A stretch of DNA of 64,000 nt, from positions 806,001 to 870,000 of the forward strand of contig OZ037862.1 in NCBI GenBank assembly GCA_964035575.1, given 5' to 3'. The position numbers and the translations under genes are program-made. This DNA comes from Rhynchopus sp. YZ270_cl-10 (taxonomy: Eukaryota; Euglenozoa; Diplonemea; Diplonemida; Diplonemidae). Below are positions 1-10,115 of the stretch, one piece after another. The stretch's first letter is position 1; each line of letters begins with the position of its first letter. The notes under the pieces were generated by a model. That model did no database searches. It was not told where the DNA came from and worked only from the letters and a program-made list of their open reading frames with translations.

Positions 1-216
1 TACCTATCAGAGTTACCATTTCTTCCAGGCAATGCAAAGATATGCCTTCTCATACTGCAACATTCACCACAACCCCTACAGGAACAAAAAAAAGCAACCA
101 ACAAAAAAAATATACAAATACAACACATCTCATCTGCAGTGCGTTTCTTTTGCTCGGTGTACGCACACCTCCCCCGGTAGGCCTGAGAAGGCACACCTCC
201 CCCCTTTGCCTTTGCA

Positions 217-2618
217 ATGAGCTCTCCCCATGAGATGTTCCTGGAGGCGTACCTCATGTCAAGCCAAAACTTCTCCAGCGACGGCAGCAGCAGCAGCTCC
301 GATAACGGAACTTCTGTGTATGTCTTCCACACCCAAGAGCGATTTGCTCTTTGTTTTTGGTCCTAGGCTGGACCTTAAATTGCATCAAAGTGAATATGAT
401 GTAAACGAAATGAATGTGGGACTGCATAGTTGAGGTGCACCCAGGTCAAGGTAGGTACACTGTCAGAGAGGGCGTGTTGTATTTTCAAGGCAACGTTCTT
501 TTTTTGCAATCCCAACTTCTCTCTGTGGAAACAGACCACACCAATACCAACACCCACAACACCCACAGCATTGTCCTCAGCGTTCTCATGTCATGCTTCT
601 ACGCTGGCATCACTGTGTACGCTTTCCACAATTTTTTGGTATGCCGGAGCCCGCCCCCCCACCCCCTCCCCTCCCCTCCCCCCCCCCCCCACACCATCTC
701 CAAAACCTTCAGCCACATCTATCCTATGGGTTTCTTTGATCTTTCCCTCCCTCCCCCCTCTATAGAATTTGCCTAAAAGATACAAACGAATTTTGATTTT
801 TTTTCTTCATGCAGCCCTATTATACCATCTATTCAGTAGAATAGTTAGTATATGAAACAATTCAGTTTTTTCTTCAATACAGTCCTTTCCTCCTACCCTC
901 CCACACCACCCCCTCCACAGCACGCTTATGCAGTGTACAAAGGCAAACCTGAGGAGGATTTGAAAGGGCTAGGCTCTTCCGAGGCGGTTGCTGCGGCGTA
1001 TCAGAACTTTGTGGGGGAGCAGGGGCGGGAGGCGAGGCCGTCTCCTGAGGCAGCAACATTGGCCCCTTCTGCAGACGTGCCTGCGGATTTGCTGTTCTCA
1101 CATGCTTACAGCGGGCCTAATGTGGGACAGCACCCACCTGCAGCGAATGTGGTTCACCCTTCAAGGACGGCTTCGGCGCCGGTAGTTTCTCCGTCGTGTG
1201 ATTCGCCGGATGATTCTGCAGGAGCGGCGGCACCGCCACCACCAGGGGTGACCTCGCCGAAGGGGGTGAAGGAGGACATTGCGGCGTTGATGTCATCAGC
1301 GAAGTCACCTCGGTCTAACACCTCCTTCGGTGCGCGTAGTGATATGAGCGATTCAAAGCCACGCAACTCAACATACTTCTCGAATACAAATGTAAAGCAC
1401 CTTGCCGACCCCAATGCTACGACAAACTCGCATTATTACACCTCAAAGAAGGAGAAGGGGCAGAAGAAGTATGGGACAGATGGAAAGCGAGAGGGGATCA
1501 CCATCGCAGAGGTGAACCACCATGCGAATAGCAATTCGTCCCCTGGGAGTCATGGAGGGTGTTTGGATTGGATGGGAAGAATGTTGAGCAATTTGCTGCC
1601 GTTTTATGTGTTGTGCTTGACCTTTGGGATGGCACGGTGCGCTATGTGGGGGATGTCTGCGAAGAACTCCTATCTCGTGCAGGAGAAGGTGCAGCTGACC
1701 TTCTTCATTATCCCTTCGCTGCTGTATCTGGTCATGCTTTCGTTGCTGATGACGTCGTGGTGGTCTGCGTTCTGTGCAATCTCCGCCTTCCACCACCATG
1801 AAGGATTCGACCACTTCAAGATCCCCTACCTCATGTACGCAGGCTATATCCTGGAACTTCTCATCTTCGGCTTCTTCCTCTACAGCGTTATTCTCTCTAA
1901 GGAAATGAGCGGTCGGCGGCAGCAGGAGGTGACCTACGCTATGGTCTTTGCGTTCTTTGCGATGGGCTGTATAATGTCGTACATCGGCTTCCGGATGAGG
2001 AAAACACTCGAAAGCTTGCCCTATTCGTTCAGAGGGTTGTTAGTGTTGAAGGCGAGGGTTCGGAGGATTTCTGTGGTTGTAGCTGGTACATTGTTTCTTC
2101 GGGCGTTGTGCTCGGTGATTCAGTTTATTCATTTTAGCCATGAATTTACGAAGTTTATGGAGGGCGAGTATTTTGTGTTTATCTTTTATTTGTTTTTGGA
2201 GGTGGTGCCGGTGGTTGTGATGTTGCGGTCGTTGGGGAAGGCAAGGCCGCATGCTGATGTGGTGGATGCAGAGCAGCCTGCCGCACCCCTTCCGAAGCGG
2301 TGTATGTCGCTCTCAAGGGAGGAAGGCACGCAGGGCAATGCTCCGGCAACTGGGGGGCGACGTGCCTTCAGCAGCACCACCCCCGCGCTTGGCTTGAACA
2401 TGGCAGGATGCAAACGGTCTCTCGCCTTAGCAACCCCTCCACCACAGAGCCTAGAAGGCACCTCTGCGCGGTATGAGCGGTTCAAAGGCCTAGCCAATAC
2501 CGGTTCCCTCGCACCCCAAGTGCCGGTACGGAATCCACACACCCAACAACGTGTGCAAGGACCCCACGCAAAGACAATGCCCTCACTAAGAACGCACTCC
2601 GTACCCACACCGCATTAA
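217..2618 (+). CDS. THH1/TOM1/TOM3-like seven-helix membrane protein (3 exons)
   Basis: I read three exons: 217-317, 569-638 and 921-2618. The introns start GTATGT and GTATGC and end CAG; phases 2 and 0 join cleanly. The short second exon encodes one whole hydrophobic helix (IVLSVLMSCFYAGITVYAF), which supports the model. Exon 3 begins with about 220 polar, Ser/Pro-rich residues, followed by six further hydrophobic helices between roughly 1565 and 2250, for example LLPFYVLCLTFGMARC and YFVFIFYLFLEVVPVVVML. The C-terminal tail of about 120 residues is polar and Pro-rich. Seven helices with a conserved-looking Arg before helix 6 (FLRALCSVIQF) fit the THH1/TOM1/TOM3 (DUF1084) family, related to 7TM receptor-like proteins; plant members sit in vacuolar membranes. 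The long insert between helices 1 and 2 is unusual for that family. Family assignment is by pattern only. Membrane topology is more certain than the family name. Confidence 0.6.
421..497 (+). repeat. Dispersed repeat, segment A, inside intron 1
   Basis: The stretch starts ACTGCATAGTTGAGGTGCAC and ends near TATTTTCAAGGCAAC. It is a diverged copy of the segment also seen at 3171-3230, 3917-3992 and 9829-9890. It lies inside intron 1 (318-568) of the seven-helix protein gene. Confidence 0.6.
828..850. repeat. 23-bp duplicated palindrome, copy 1
   Basis: CTATTCAGTAGAATAG is a perfect 6-bp-arm hairpin with loop AGTA. The surrounding 23 bp recur exactly at 4947-4969. This copy sits about 70 bp upstream of the acceptor of intron 2. 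Confidence 0.6.
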
Positions 2619-3170
2619 GGGGGGAGGGGGGTGTGTTTAGATCTTTTTTTTTTTTGGGGTGTGTGTGTGTGTGGTGTTCATTGTGTTTAAAAAATATTCC
2701 TCGATGTGGATTGTGAGGCGGTTTTGCACTTTTTTAAAAAATCTGTCTAAGAGTTAACAGAGGGGTTAGAGCCTCTCAATTTGGCGTCTTATTTCAAGGT
2801 GAAGTCCGTGTGGCTTAGCATCCATTTTACAACGTTTTTTTCTCTTTTTGTGGGAGGGGGGTTTTTGGAGAGGGGGGTAATGTATGTGTGTAGTCTGATT
2901 GTGTGGCATGTTCGCCTAGTGTTGTGCGGAAAAAAAGGTTTTTTTTTATACATTCGGTTATCTTTGTTCTCTCTTTTGTCTGTTTTTTTTTCTTGTGTTG
3001 GGATGGAGGGGGGGTTGTTTTTGAAAAGGGATGACATGAATACAACCAAGTTTTCAATAAAATAAAATACCTTTGGCTTTCCTTCAGTAGATGCCGGTGT
3101 TTTTTTAGTTGTGTCTCAAAGACGTTTGTAAAATAGCAACTTCACTTTTATGGATGGAGGACTGCATGGT

Positions 3171-3230
3171 TGGGTGTCCACCCCGGTACACTGTTCACGA
3201 GAGGGCTTTGTATTTCAAGTCAACTTTTAT
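3171..3230 (+). repeat. Dispersed repeat, segment A
   Basis: ACTGCATGGTTGGG is followed by CCACCCCGGT, CACGAGAGGG and TATTTCAAGTCAAC, in the same order as in the copies at 421 and 3917. Confidence 0.65.
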
Positions 3231-3916
3231 TTGATGTGTGTATCCAAGAGAAGTACGTTAGTCTTTCAAATTTTCTCTCTCTCTCTTTTGTATGTGTAGA
3301 TGAATGAATGATTTCCCTCCCCAAAAAAAGGGGGGATGATTTTCTCAATATTAGATAGTGTGTCGACAAGAGACACCTTTCATCTTTATAATTGTTCTCT
3401 TTTATTTTGGCATTTTATTCATTTCAATATTTCCTTTCCGGATTTATTTTTGTTTTGTTTGAGGCCAATATTGTACGTATAAAAACGACGATAGGTGGTG
3501 AACGGGGGGGGCAGGGTTTCACAATTTTTCGCAACGTTTCACAATTTTGCTTGACTTATGTGTGTGCAAAGTTGTCAAACCCCGCCCCACCGTATATCAC
3601 CAATATGAAGGTAACAGTGACCTGTATTGTATAGCTTTGGTGTTCTTGTACCGTCTGGATACAACTGTATTCCGAATGAGTTTTTGATCACAAAAAAAGG
3701 GTTAAAAAAAGATGTGCGGGGTTTCTGCATATATGACATTTCCTTCTTTTTGTTATTCAGCGACCAATCATGACAGGCAAGGTCTCATCCATACGCAACT
3801 CTCTGCTTTTGTTTTTTTTTTTAACCCTGCCGTCTACCGCTGAACGGTAAGGCGGTTGCACAGTTTTCTCTATATTTTCTGGATGTACAGATGTAAACCT
3901 CGAAATGGATGTATGA

Positions 3917-3992
3917 ACTGCATGGTTGGGGTCCACCCGGTCATACCAAAGGTGCACTGCCACGAGAGGGTTTTTGCATTTCAAGTCAAACT
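3917..3992 (+). repeat. Dispersed repeat, segment A
   Basis: ACTGCATGGTTGGGGTCCAC is followed by CCACGAGAGGG and GCATTTCAAGTCAAAC. This is the closest match to the copy at 3171. Confidence 0.65.
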
Positions 3993-4530
3993 TATTTGTT
4001 GTTTTTTTTTTGCCGTAGATGTTATGATTTTCTGTTCACCAAAATCCAGCCGTTCTCTTCCCCTCTTTTGTGCCCGCATCTTTTAAACTCCTTTTTTCTG
4101 GAAAACCCTATTTTCTTTTGGGACATGGCTGTAAGCTCGCTACACCACGCATTGTGACAGTTTCCCCCCTCTATATTCCCCTCTTGATATCTTGTTGTAA
4201 GTGATCGTTGCCACTCGTCGCAACCTTGCTTCATTTCAGATTTGTGTTTTCAACGTGAGGGACTACTTTTTTTTTTGATAAAACAACTTGTTGTCAATTC
4301 TAAAAAGATTGGAGGCAGCGCTGCGCAAACAAAACGGATTGAAAAAAAAAACAGAAGCTTGCTTGTTTTCTTTGAGTACTCAATTAACCACAACCGTACT
4401 TCAGTTTAACACAATTTTTTCACCTTTTTGTTTTCCGGCTTTGAGCGCGCAAACAAAAGACCAGATCTTTTTTTTTGTGAGCTATTGGATTTCAAGTCAA
4501 CCTTTTATGCTGTATACGATAGCAAATGAT

Positions 4531-4575
4531 CAAGGTGACTAAACATGAGAGGTTTAAAGCCATCTTATACCCCCA
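4531..4575 (+). repeat. Dispersed repeat, segment B
   Basis: CAAGGTGACTAAACATGAG is followed by GTTTAAAGCCATCTTATA. A segment A remnant (GATTTCAAGTCAACC) lies 40 bp upstream, the A-then-B order seen intact at 9829-9990. Confidence 0.6.
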
Positions 4576-4946
4576 CTACTAAGGTGTCTGAGCACGTCTC
4601 AGGGTCATCTGACAAACGTTTCCCTCCCCCTGTTTTCTTTTTCAGTCTTTATTTCTTTTGGTATGTGATTCAGGTTTGTCGTTTCTTCTCCCTTTTTTTT
4701 TTGTTCAAAACAATTTTATTTTATTTTTTCGTTAGAACAATCAGGATATTTTCCTGCCTCTGATCATCCTCATCTATCCAGTAGGGTTCTTGGCTTGCGG
4801 TTTTTTGGCGCAGCGCATAACCGATTTTATAATACCCGGGCTTCTCGCGAGCAACCAAATGACCAAAATGACCCGGGGAGTCCTATTCAGATATGTGAGA
4901 TGACATTTTATCTTTTTAGGTTTTTCTTATTGGGTTTATTAGACCT

Positions 4947-4969
4947 TCTATTCAGTAGAATAGTTAGTA
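4947..4969. repeat. 23-bp duplicated palindrome, copy 2
   Basis: Identical to 828-850. It abuts the left end of the inverted-repeat element at 4968-5063. Confidence 0.6.
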
Positions 4970-5063
4970 CCGTCTTCGTAAAAATGTACCGTAAAAAAGA
5001 TCGAACTTCCAGAAAATCCTAAGGTCGAACATATTTACGGTCGACAATTTTACGAAGACGGTA
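4968..5063. repeat. 96-bp element with 16-bp terminal inverted repeats
   Basis: The left arm, 4968-4983 (TACCGTCTTCGTAAAA), is the exact reverse complement of 5048-5063. Taking the arms as starting CCGTC, both sides are flanked by TA. This looks like a tiny MITE-type element or foldback; the family is unknown. Confidence 0.45.
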
Positions 5064-5100
5064 TACGAACCAATACAATTATTGGTTTTTTTTCCTTCGA

Positions 5101-5142
5101 GATGACTCATTACGAAAGGGTGAGGGTCATCTCTCTAACTTT
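5101..5142 (+). repeat. Dispersed repeat, segment B variant
   Basis: GATGACTCATTACGAAAGGG runs into GTCATCTCTCTAACTTTT. GATGAC and GTCATC pair perfectly, so segment B can form a hairpin. Confidence 0.45.
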
Positions 5143-6272
5143 TTTCCCCCCTTCTTCAGATTCCATTGTGTGTGGCGTTCGCACTTTTCAACCGCTCTTT
5201 CTTATTCAGAAAGAAGTTGATATCTGAGATGGAATGTGTGCAACAGTGAGTACCTTTCACCCGACCACGGTTTTCTTTGTTGGTTGTCACTGTTTCGAAA
5301 CCATTTCATCTGCATTTTTTAAGCAAAAAGCTGGATCTCACAGATGAGAGCAGAACGATACCGCTATCCTCTTTAAAATGTATTTGAGCAAAGTCTGACC
5401 TCCCTAATTCTTTTTTAAAGTTCACTAGAAAGGAATGAGCTACATACACTATTGCAAAAGTAGATTCGTCAAAACAGAAGCAAACAATGTTGCAGTATCT
5501 TGTGTTCCAGGACGCGTGTTTTTATTGAGTCTTATCACCCTTCTCAGAGGGGGAAATGACTGTGTGTACCTGCTTACAGTTTCCCTGTAAGCAACTTCAA
5601 AGTGCAACACTCCGAGGGGGGGTTCGATAACCCGCGGAGTGTTCAGTGCGCTGCGTCCCAAGAGGCGTTTTTGCACTATCAACTTCACTTTGTTATCTTT
5701 TGTTGTTAAAAAGCTTCTCTGTGTATGAATCTATTCCTTTTGTTTGGTATCTTTGTCAACAAAAAAAAAAAATTGAGGATGGATGTACCGGTTTGGAAGA
5801 ACCCCCACCACCACTGCCCTCAAGATATCAGCAGTTTAGTGACAAGGTCGTTTTTTGATTGGTACAATACGGGAAAAAAAAACCAGAATTGTATGGATAA
5901 GCGGTGTCTGTGTTTGCCCATTTAGCTTTCATATTTTTTTTATCTATATTTTATATGTACGTTGTACTGCTATTTAGAGAAGATATCTGTCTTACCAAAG
6001 CTTTCTTTTGATGCGCATTGGGTGGTATATTCATTTTATGTTTTGACGGAGAGGTTCGTTGAAATAGAATCTACAAAAAAAATACCCATAGCGCACATCC
6101 TGGGGGAAAAAAAACCTCAGACCAAATCTTTTTTCCCCGAATTCTTCTTCCAGCTCTGATGAAAACCAAGGTTTTAAAAAAAGCCCCACATCCCTCATTT
6201 TTCCTCTTTGGCTACATCTCCCTACCTACCTGATGGCCCGGTGGCAACTTCTGCTAAACACTGTCAAAATAA

Positions 6273-6281
6273 AATAAAATT
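6273..6281. repeat. Target-site duplication, left
   Basis: AATAAAATT directly precedes the left terminus GGGGTAAGG. The same nine bases follow the right terminus at 8374-8382. Confidence 0.75.
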
Positions 6282-8373
6282 GGGGTAAGGACATTCTGGT
6301 ACCCCCAAGTTTGACTTTTGGACAATTCAGACCCACAAGGTTTCGATAAAGACAATTCAGACCCACAAGGTTTACGATAAAGACAGTTCAAACCCACAAG
6401 GTTTACGATAAAGACACTTCAGAACCACAAGGTTTGCATTTTGGACAGTTCAACCCCACAAGGTTTGCACTTTGGACAGTTCAGACCTTGTGGGTCTGAA
6501 CTGTCCAAAATGCAAACCTTGTGGGTCTGAAGTGTCCAAAATTCAAACCTTGTGGTCTGAAGTGTCCAAAATACAAACCTTGTGGTTCTGAACTGTCCAA
6601 AAGTCAAACCTTGTTGTTCTGAACTGTCCAAAAGTCAAACCTTGTACGTGTTTTCTTCTTCTAAGGTGCTTGCTCTCCATACCTAGACCCTCGAATTTTT
6701 TTTCTTGACCCCATACATATGGGTGCATTTCGACGATTTGAGGCCATTCAAAGCAAAAGTTGGTACTTTTGAGCATCTGCGGGGGTCTAAAGCACGGTTT
6801 TGCGTACACCACGCTGGATGATAGGGGTCACATGATAGGTCACATCATGTGGCCATATATCAAGTTACACCGCAAAAATCTACCAGACCCTGTCTTCGTA
6901 CAACGCCGCAGACAGGCCAAACATGCGTTGGACTCAGAGGAATGCCTGCTGTGCAGGTATCAAACATGAGAACCAACTCCCAGCAACAAGGGGCGCCTTT
7001 TGGCAGGCGTTGTTGAGGGTGTTTGGGGTGCAAAGTTTTCCACAATTTTGATGCGCGGGTACAGAAGCGTTGTCTTGTTCTTTCATCTCTAGGAAGTTAA
7101 ATGTTCAATCGCGTTTAACTACCACTAGTCTAGGGCTTGTTCAGTGAACCCACGAGGGGTCGAAGGGGGTTGGTTATCCCATATCTATCAAAGGTTGTGT
7201 CGACCAGGCGAATCCACTATGTTACGCTGTACGTTGTTAAATCCGAAGAAATAACAACAGTGCATATGGCAGCGTCCGCAAACCACCCCCCCTTAAAGGT
7301 TATTATCAACTGCAGGAAGTTTGTTAAAAAGAGTGCCTCACGCTACACAAACCACCACCCGCGATTGACTTAGATGATAACTAGAGAATTCAGAACAAAA
7401 CAACACCCTGCCCCATACACACTAAATTGTCATGCTCAAGAGCATGCCTGGGCCAAAATTACTGTGACACAAAAGGCAACAATACTACCCACAAGGAGTG
7501 TGAAATGTGCACTGGTTTTCTGGGGGAACGCAATATTTTATTGTGCCTCGTCCTCCGCGAGCAGAGGACAGACTTTCCGGAAAGTTTCCAAAGGTCGAAT
7601 TTCTTGCACTAGCCATGCTCCCTGGGTTAAATGGCAATAGCAGTGACTGACTTCTGAGAGAAACAGGGCACTTGAAACCCAATTTTCATTATTTTGGTGT
7701 AATCCTGTGAGGGATGGGTGGGGAGGTGTGGGTGTGGGTGGGTGAAAAAAGGTGCACGAAGACAGGGTCTGGTAGATTTTTGCGGTGTAACTTGATATAT
7801 GGCCACATGATGTGACCTATCATGTGACCCCTATCATCCAGCGTGGTGTACGCAAAACCGTGCTTTAGACCCCCGCAGATGCTCAAAAGTGCCAACTTTT
7901 GCTTTGAATGGCCTCAAATCGTCGAAATGCACCCATATGTATGGGGTCAAGAAAAAAAATTCGAGGGTCTAGGTATGGAGAGCAAGCACCTTAGAAGAAG
8001 AAAACACGTACAAGGTTTGACTTTTGGACAGTTCAGAACAACAAGGTTTGACTTTTGGACAGTTCAGAACCACAAGGTTTGTATTTTGGACACTTCAGAC
8101 CACAAGGTTTGAATTTTGGACACTTCAGACCCACAAGGTTTGCATTTTGGACAGTTCAGACCCACAAGGTCTGAACTGTCCAAAGTGCAAACCTTGTGGG
8201 GTTGAACTGTCCAAAATGCAAACCTTGTGGTTCTGAAGTGTCTTTATCGTAAACCTTGTGGGTTTGAACTGTCTTTATCGTAAACCTTGTGGGTCTGAAT
8301 TGTCTTTATCGAAACCTTGTGGGTCTGAATTGTCCAAAAGTCAAACTTGGGGGTACCAGAATGTCCTTACCCC
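6282..8373. mobile_element. Non-autonomous Mutator-like DNA transposon (MULE), 2,092 bp
   Basis: The terminal inverted repeats are 6282-6899 and 7756-8373, 618 bp each and colinear. I could find only one mismatch between the arms (a T/C change near 6763). The tips begin GGGGTAAGGACATTCTGG. A perfect 9-bp direct repeat, AATAAAATT, flanks the element. Very long inverted repeats plus a 9-bp duplication are the hallmark of Mutator-like elements. The interior (6900-7755, 856 bp) shows no transposase: only short frames without a DDE or SWIM pattern I can recognise, so mobility would depend on an enzyme supplied elsewhere. The near-identical arms imply a young insertion, or arms kept alike by conversion. 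The element lies between the seven-helix protein gene and the coiled-coil protein gene and interrupts neither. Confidence 0.8.
6303..6650. repeat. About 31-bp minisatellite, inverted about its own centre (left arm)
   Basis: About six units of the type CACAAGGTTTG, then a spacer TTTTGGACAGTTCAGA, run rightward to about 6485. Then about five units run as reverse complements to 6650. Early units replace TTTTGGAC with GATAAAGAC. The mirror-image array is at about 8005-8352 in the right arm. Confidence 0.8.
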
Positions 8374-8382
8374 AATAAAATT
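8374..8382. repeat. Target-site duplication, right
   Basis: AATAAAATT follows the right terminus of the Mutator-like element and matches 6273-6281 exactly. Confidence 0.75.
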
Positions 8383-8526
8383 TCCAACACTGCCAAAAAT
8401 TCGGGTCAAATATGGAAGGTTAAATGGACTATGAGGGATTTCAGTTACCTCCTATCATCAGTTGTTTCCCTCACCTCACTTCCCCTCTCCACTCACTGTT
8501 TAACAGCACTGTACACAGTTAAAAAA

Positions 8527-10115
8527 ATGATTGCGGCACGACGCATAGCTTTGGTAGGGAGATGCGCGCAGAGGAGGCTTGCCAGCGCGCCCTCAAAGGT
8601 ATTGTCTTCCCCGGTTTCGATTGTTGTGTTCATTACGCAAAGACACGGCCGATGCAGTACAATGATGCTGATGATGAGTGAGACAGGAGAGAGGAGAGAG
8701 ACGTGCACCTTTTTTTTGGGGGGGTGGTCTCCTTGTCGAAGGGGGTTTGATTGAAAGTGACTCAGAGAGGTTCAGGTTCATGAAACGGTTTCTTAAAAGA
8801 ACGAATGTGATCAAGGTGACTAAGCACGAGAGGCTTAATATCATCTCATAAACTTTTCTTTAATCTCCAAGGTTGGTCAAAAGAATGTGTAGATGCTTCA
8901 ACGCAACAATAACGAACAACAAAGAGACACAAGTAACTTTTTGCACACCCTCATCTGCAGGACATCGACATCGAGTCGCAGGGTACTAACGAGCTGAAGA
9001 CACTGGCGAAACAGCAGCGTGCGCACATTCAGGTATGCAACCCTTGGTTTTGCTCAAACACTTTTAAGTCAATACCCTTGGGGGTTTACACCGTAAAACA
9101 TTTGTGAGGCAAAGGTCTGCACACGAGAATATAAACTTTTTTCTCCGCTGTAGAACCTGTACAGAGACATTTCCACTTTCAACAATTCTCTTTGTCTCTG
9201 CAAGAGCTGTGGTAATTATGTAAAATTCAACGGAAAAAAACAGCTTCTGTCCGACGAGCTTGTGAAGGTGAACCGCAACATGGCCTACCGCACCAACATC
9301 GGAGAGGAGGACGTGAACGAGGTGATGAAGCAGCGCTTCCAGCAGCTCCTCGCCGTCCTCGGCATCTGCACGCTTCTCATGATCTGGTACACCTCCCGGC
9401 AGAACCGCATGCTCTTGAAAGGGCTCGACAGCGTATGCCAACCCACAACCCCAGCAAGGGTGTCTTCCATTCCGAGAGAAGTAACACAAAAATTGTGTCG
9501 TGTAGACATACAGCCGTTTTCAGATATTTTTTAAAAGCGTTTTGTGGAGCGTATCCAAACCAAGCAAAAACACACAACCATTGCAGATGTCCTCGCATGT
9601 GAAGGGTAAGATGTCCTCCCTGAAGGAAGAAGTGAAGCAGCTCGAAGAAGCCTGGGCACAAGAGCTTGAAAGAAAGGAAAAACAGGTATGCTATATTCAC
9701 ACCTCGTGGGGAAATGACGTAGCCACCCCTGCTGGTTCTAGTGTACAAAGCTGTGTCCTGTTGGAGAGCTGATGCTGTACTCTGGTACTTGCCAGACAGC
9801 CCAACTCCCCATTCCATTTTGATCAGTTGGGATTCACCCCGGTCCACCGTGAGCGGGCTGTTGTATTTCAAGTCAAGTTTGGTTGAAGGTGACTAAGTAC
9901 GGGAGGCTTAGGTTCATTCTGATATTATTTTTTTTTCAATTTTTTTTGTTTATCAGAGTGTTTGCACTATCAACGTACACTTTGTTTCTCTTCATAACCA
10001 CATCACACCATTACCCACACAGCTCCAGCAAATGTCGCAGCAGAGCTCTGAGCAGACGAAGTCCATTGACCGTCTGACCATCGCCATTCGCAGCATCGAC
10101 GGCTCCTCCAGATAG
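8527..10115 (+). CDS. Coiled-coil, single-helix membrane protein; mitochondrial-type N-terminus (5 exons)
   Basis: Exons: 8527-8598, 8961-9032, 9154-9432, 9587-9685, 10023-10115. All junctions are phase 0 and give 204 residues. Donors are GTATTG, then GTATGC three times; the acceptors follow pyrimidine-rich tracts. The first exon encodes MIAARRIALVGRCAQRR, Arg-rich without acids, like a cleavable mitochondrial (or related organelle) targeting peptide. A helical segment follows, then a probable membrane helix (LLAVLGICTLLMIWY, about residues 110-125), then a heptad-like charged coiled coil and a Gln/Ser-rich tail. The order presequence, helix, membrane span, coiled coil recalls inner-membrane scaffold proteins, but I recognise no family. 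Uncertain points: the weak GTATTG donor of intron 1, and whether exon 3 really starts at 9205, since 9154-9204 adds an odd Cys-rich patch. Introns 1 and 4 contain copies of the dispersed repeat. Confidence 0.55.
8811..8862 (+). repeat. Dispersed repeat, segment B, in intron 1
   Basis: TCAAGGTGACTAAGCACGAG is followed by GCTTAATATCATCTCATAAA, then CTTTTCTTT. This is one of the best-preserved segment B copies. A more decayed one (AAAGTGACTCAGAGAGG) lies just upstream at about 8754. Confidence 0.7.
9829..9990 (+). repeat. Composite dispersed repeat A+B+C, in intron 4
   Basis: Segment A (GGGATTCACCCCGG to TATTTCAAGTCAAG), segment B (GAAGGTGACTAAGTACGGG, then CTTAGGTTCATTC) and segment C (GTTTGCACTATCAACGTAC) occur in order. 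This is the fullest copy and defines the composite. Confidence 0.65.

Larger units (their letters stand above)
2619..6272. other. Spacer, no gene seen; T-rich with repeats
   Basis: This is 3.6 kb of T-rich DNA with short, poorly coding open frames only. It contains a GT microsatellite near 2660, dispersed repeat segments A (3171-3230, 3917-3992) and B (4531-4575, 5101-5142), a short inverted-repeat element at 4968-5063, and a stem-loop at 5601-5650 in which ACACTCCG pairs with CGGAGTGT. I see no domain, no GTATG-bounded exon with good coding character and no RNA gene. Confidence 0.6.

Noticed and set aside
5601-5650. GGTTCGATAACCC resembling a tRNA T-arm/B-box
   Set aside because: The surrounding sequence folds as one simple hairpin. 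No acceptor, D or anticodon arm can be laid out around it.
6303-6650. Regularly spaced repeats resembling a CRISPR array
   Set aside because: Units are tandem without unique spacers, reverse orientation mid-way and lie in transposon arms of a eukaryote.
6900-7755. Transposase or captured gene inside the Mutator-like element
   Set aside because: Only short frames are present. A Cys/His-containing 61-codon frame at 7427 resembles a zinc finger loosely but lacks proper spacing.
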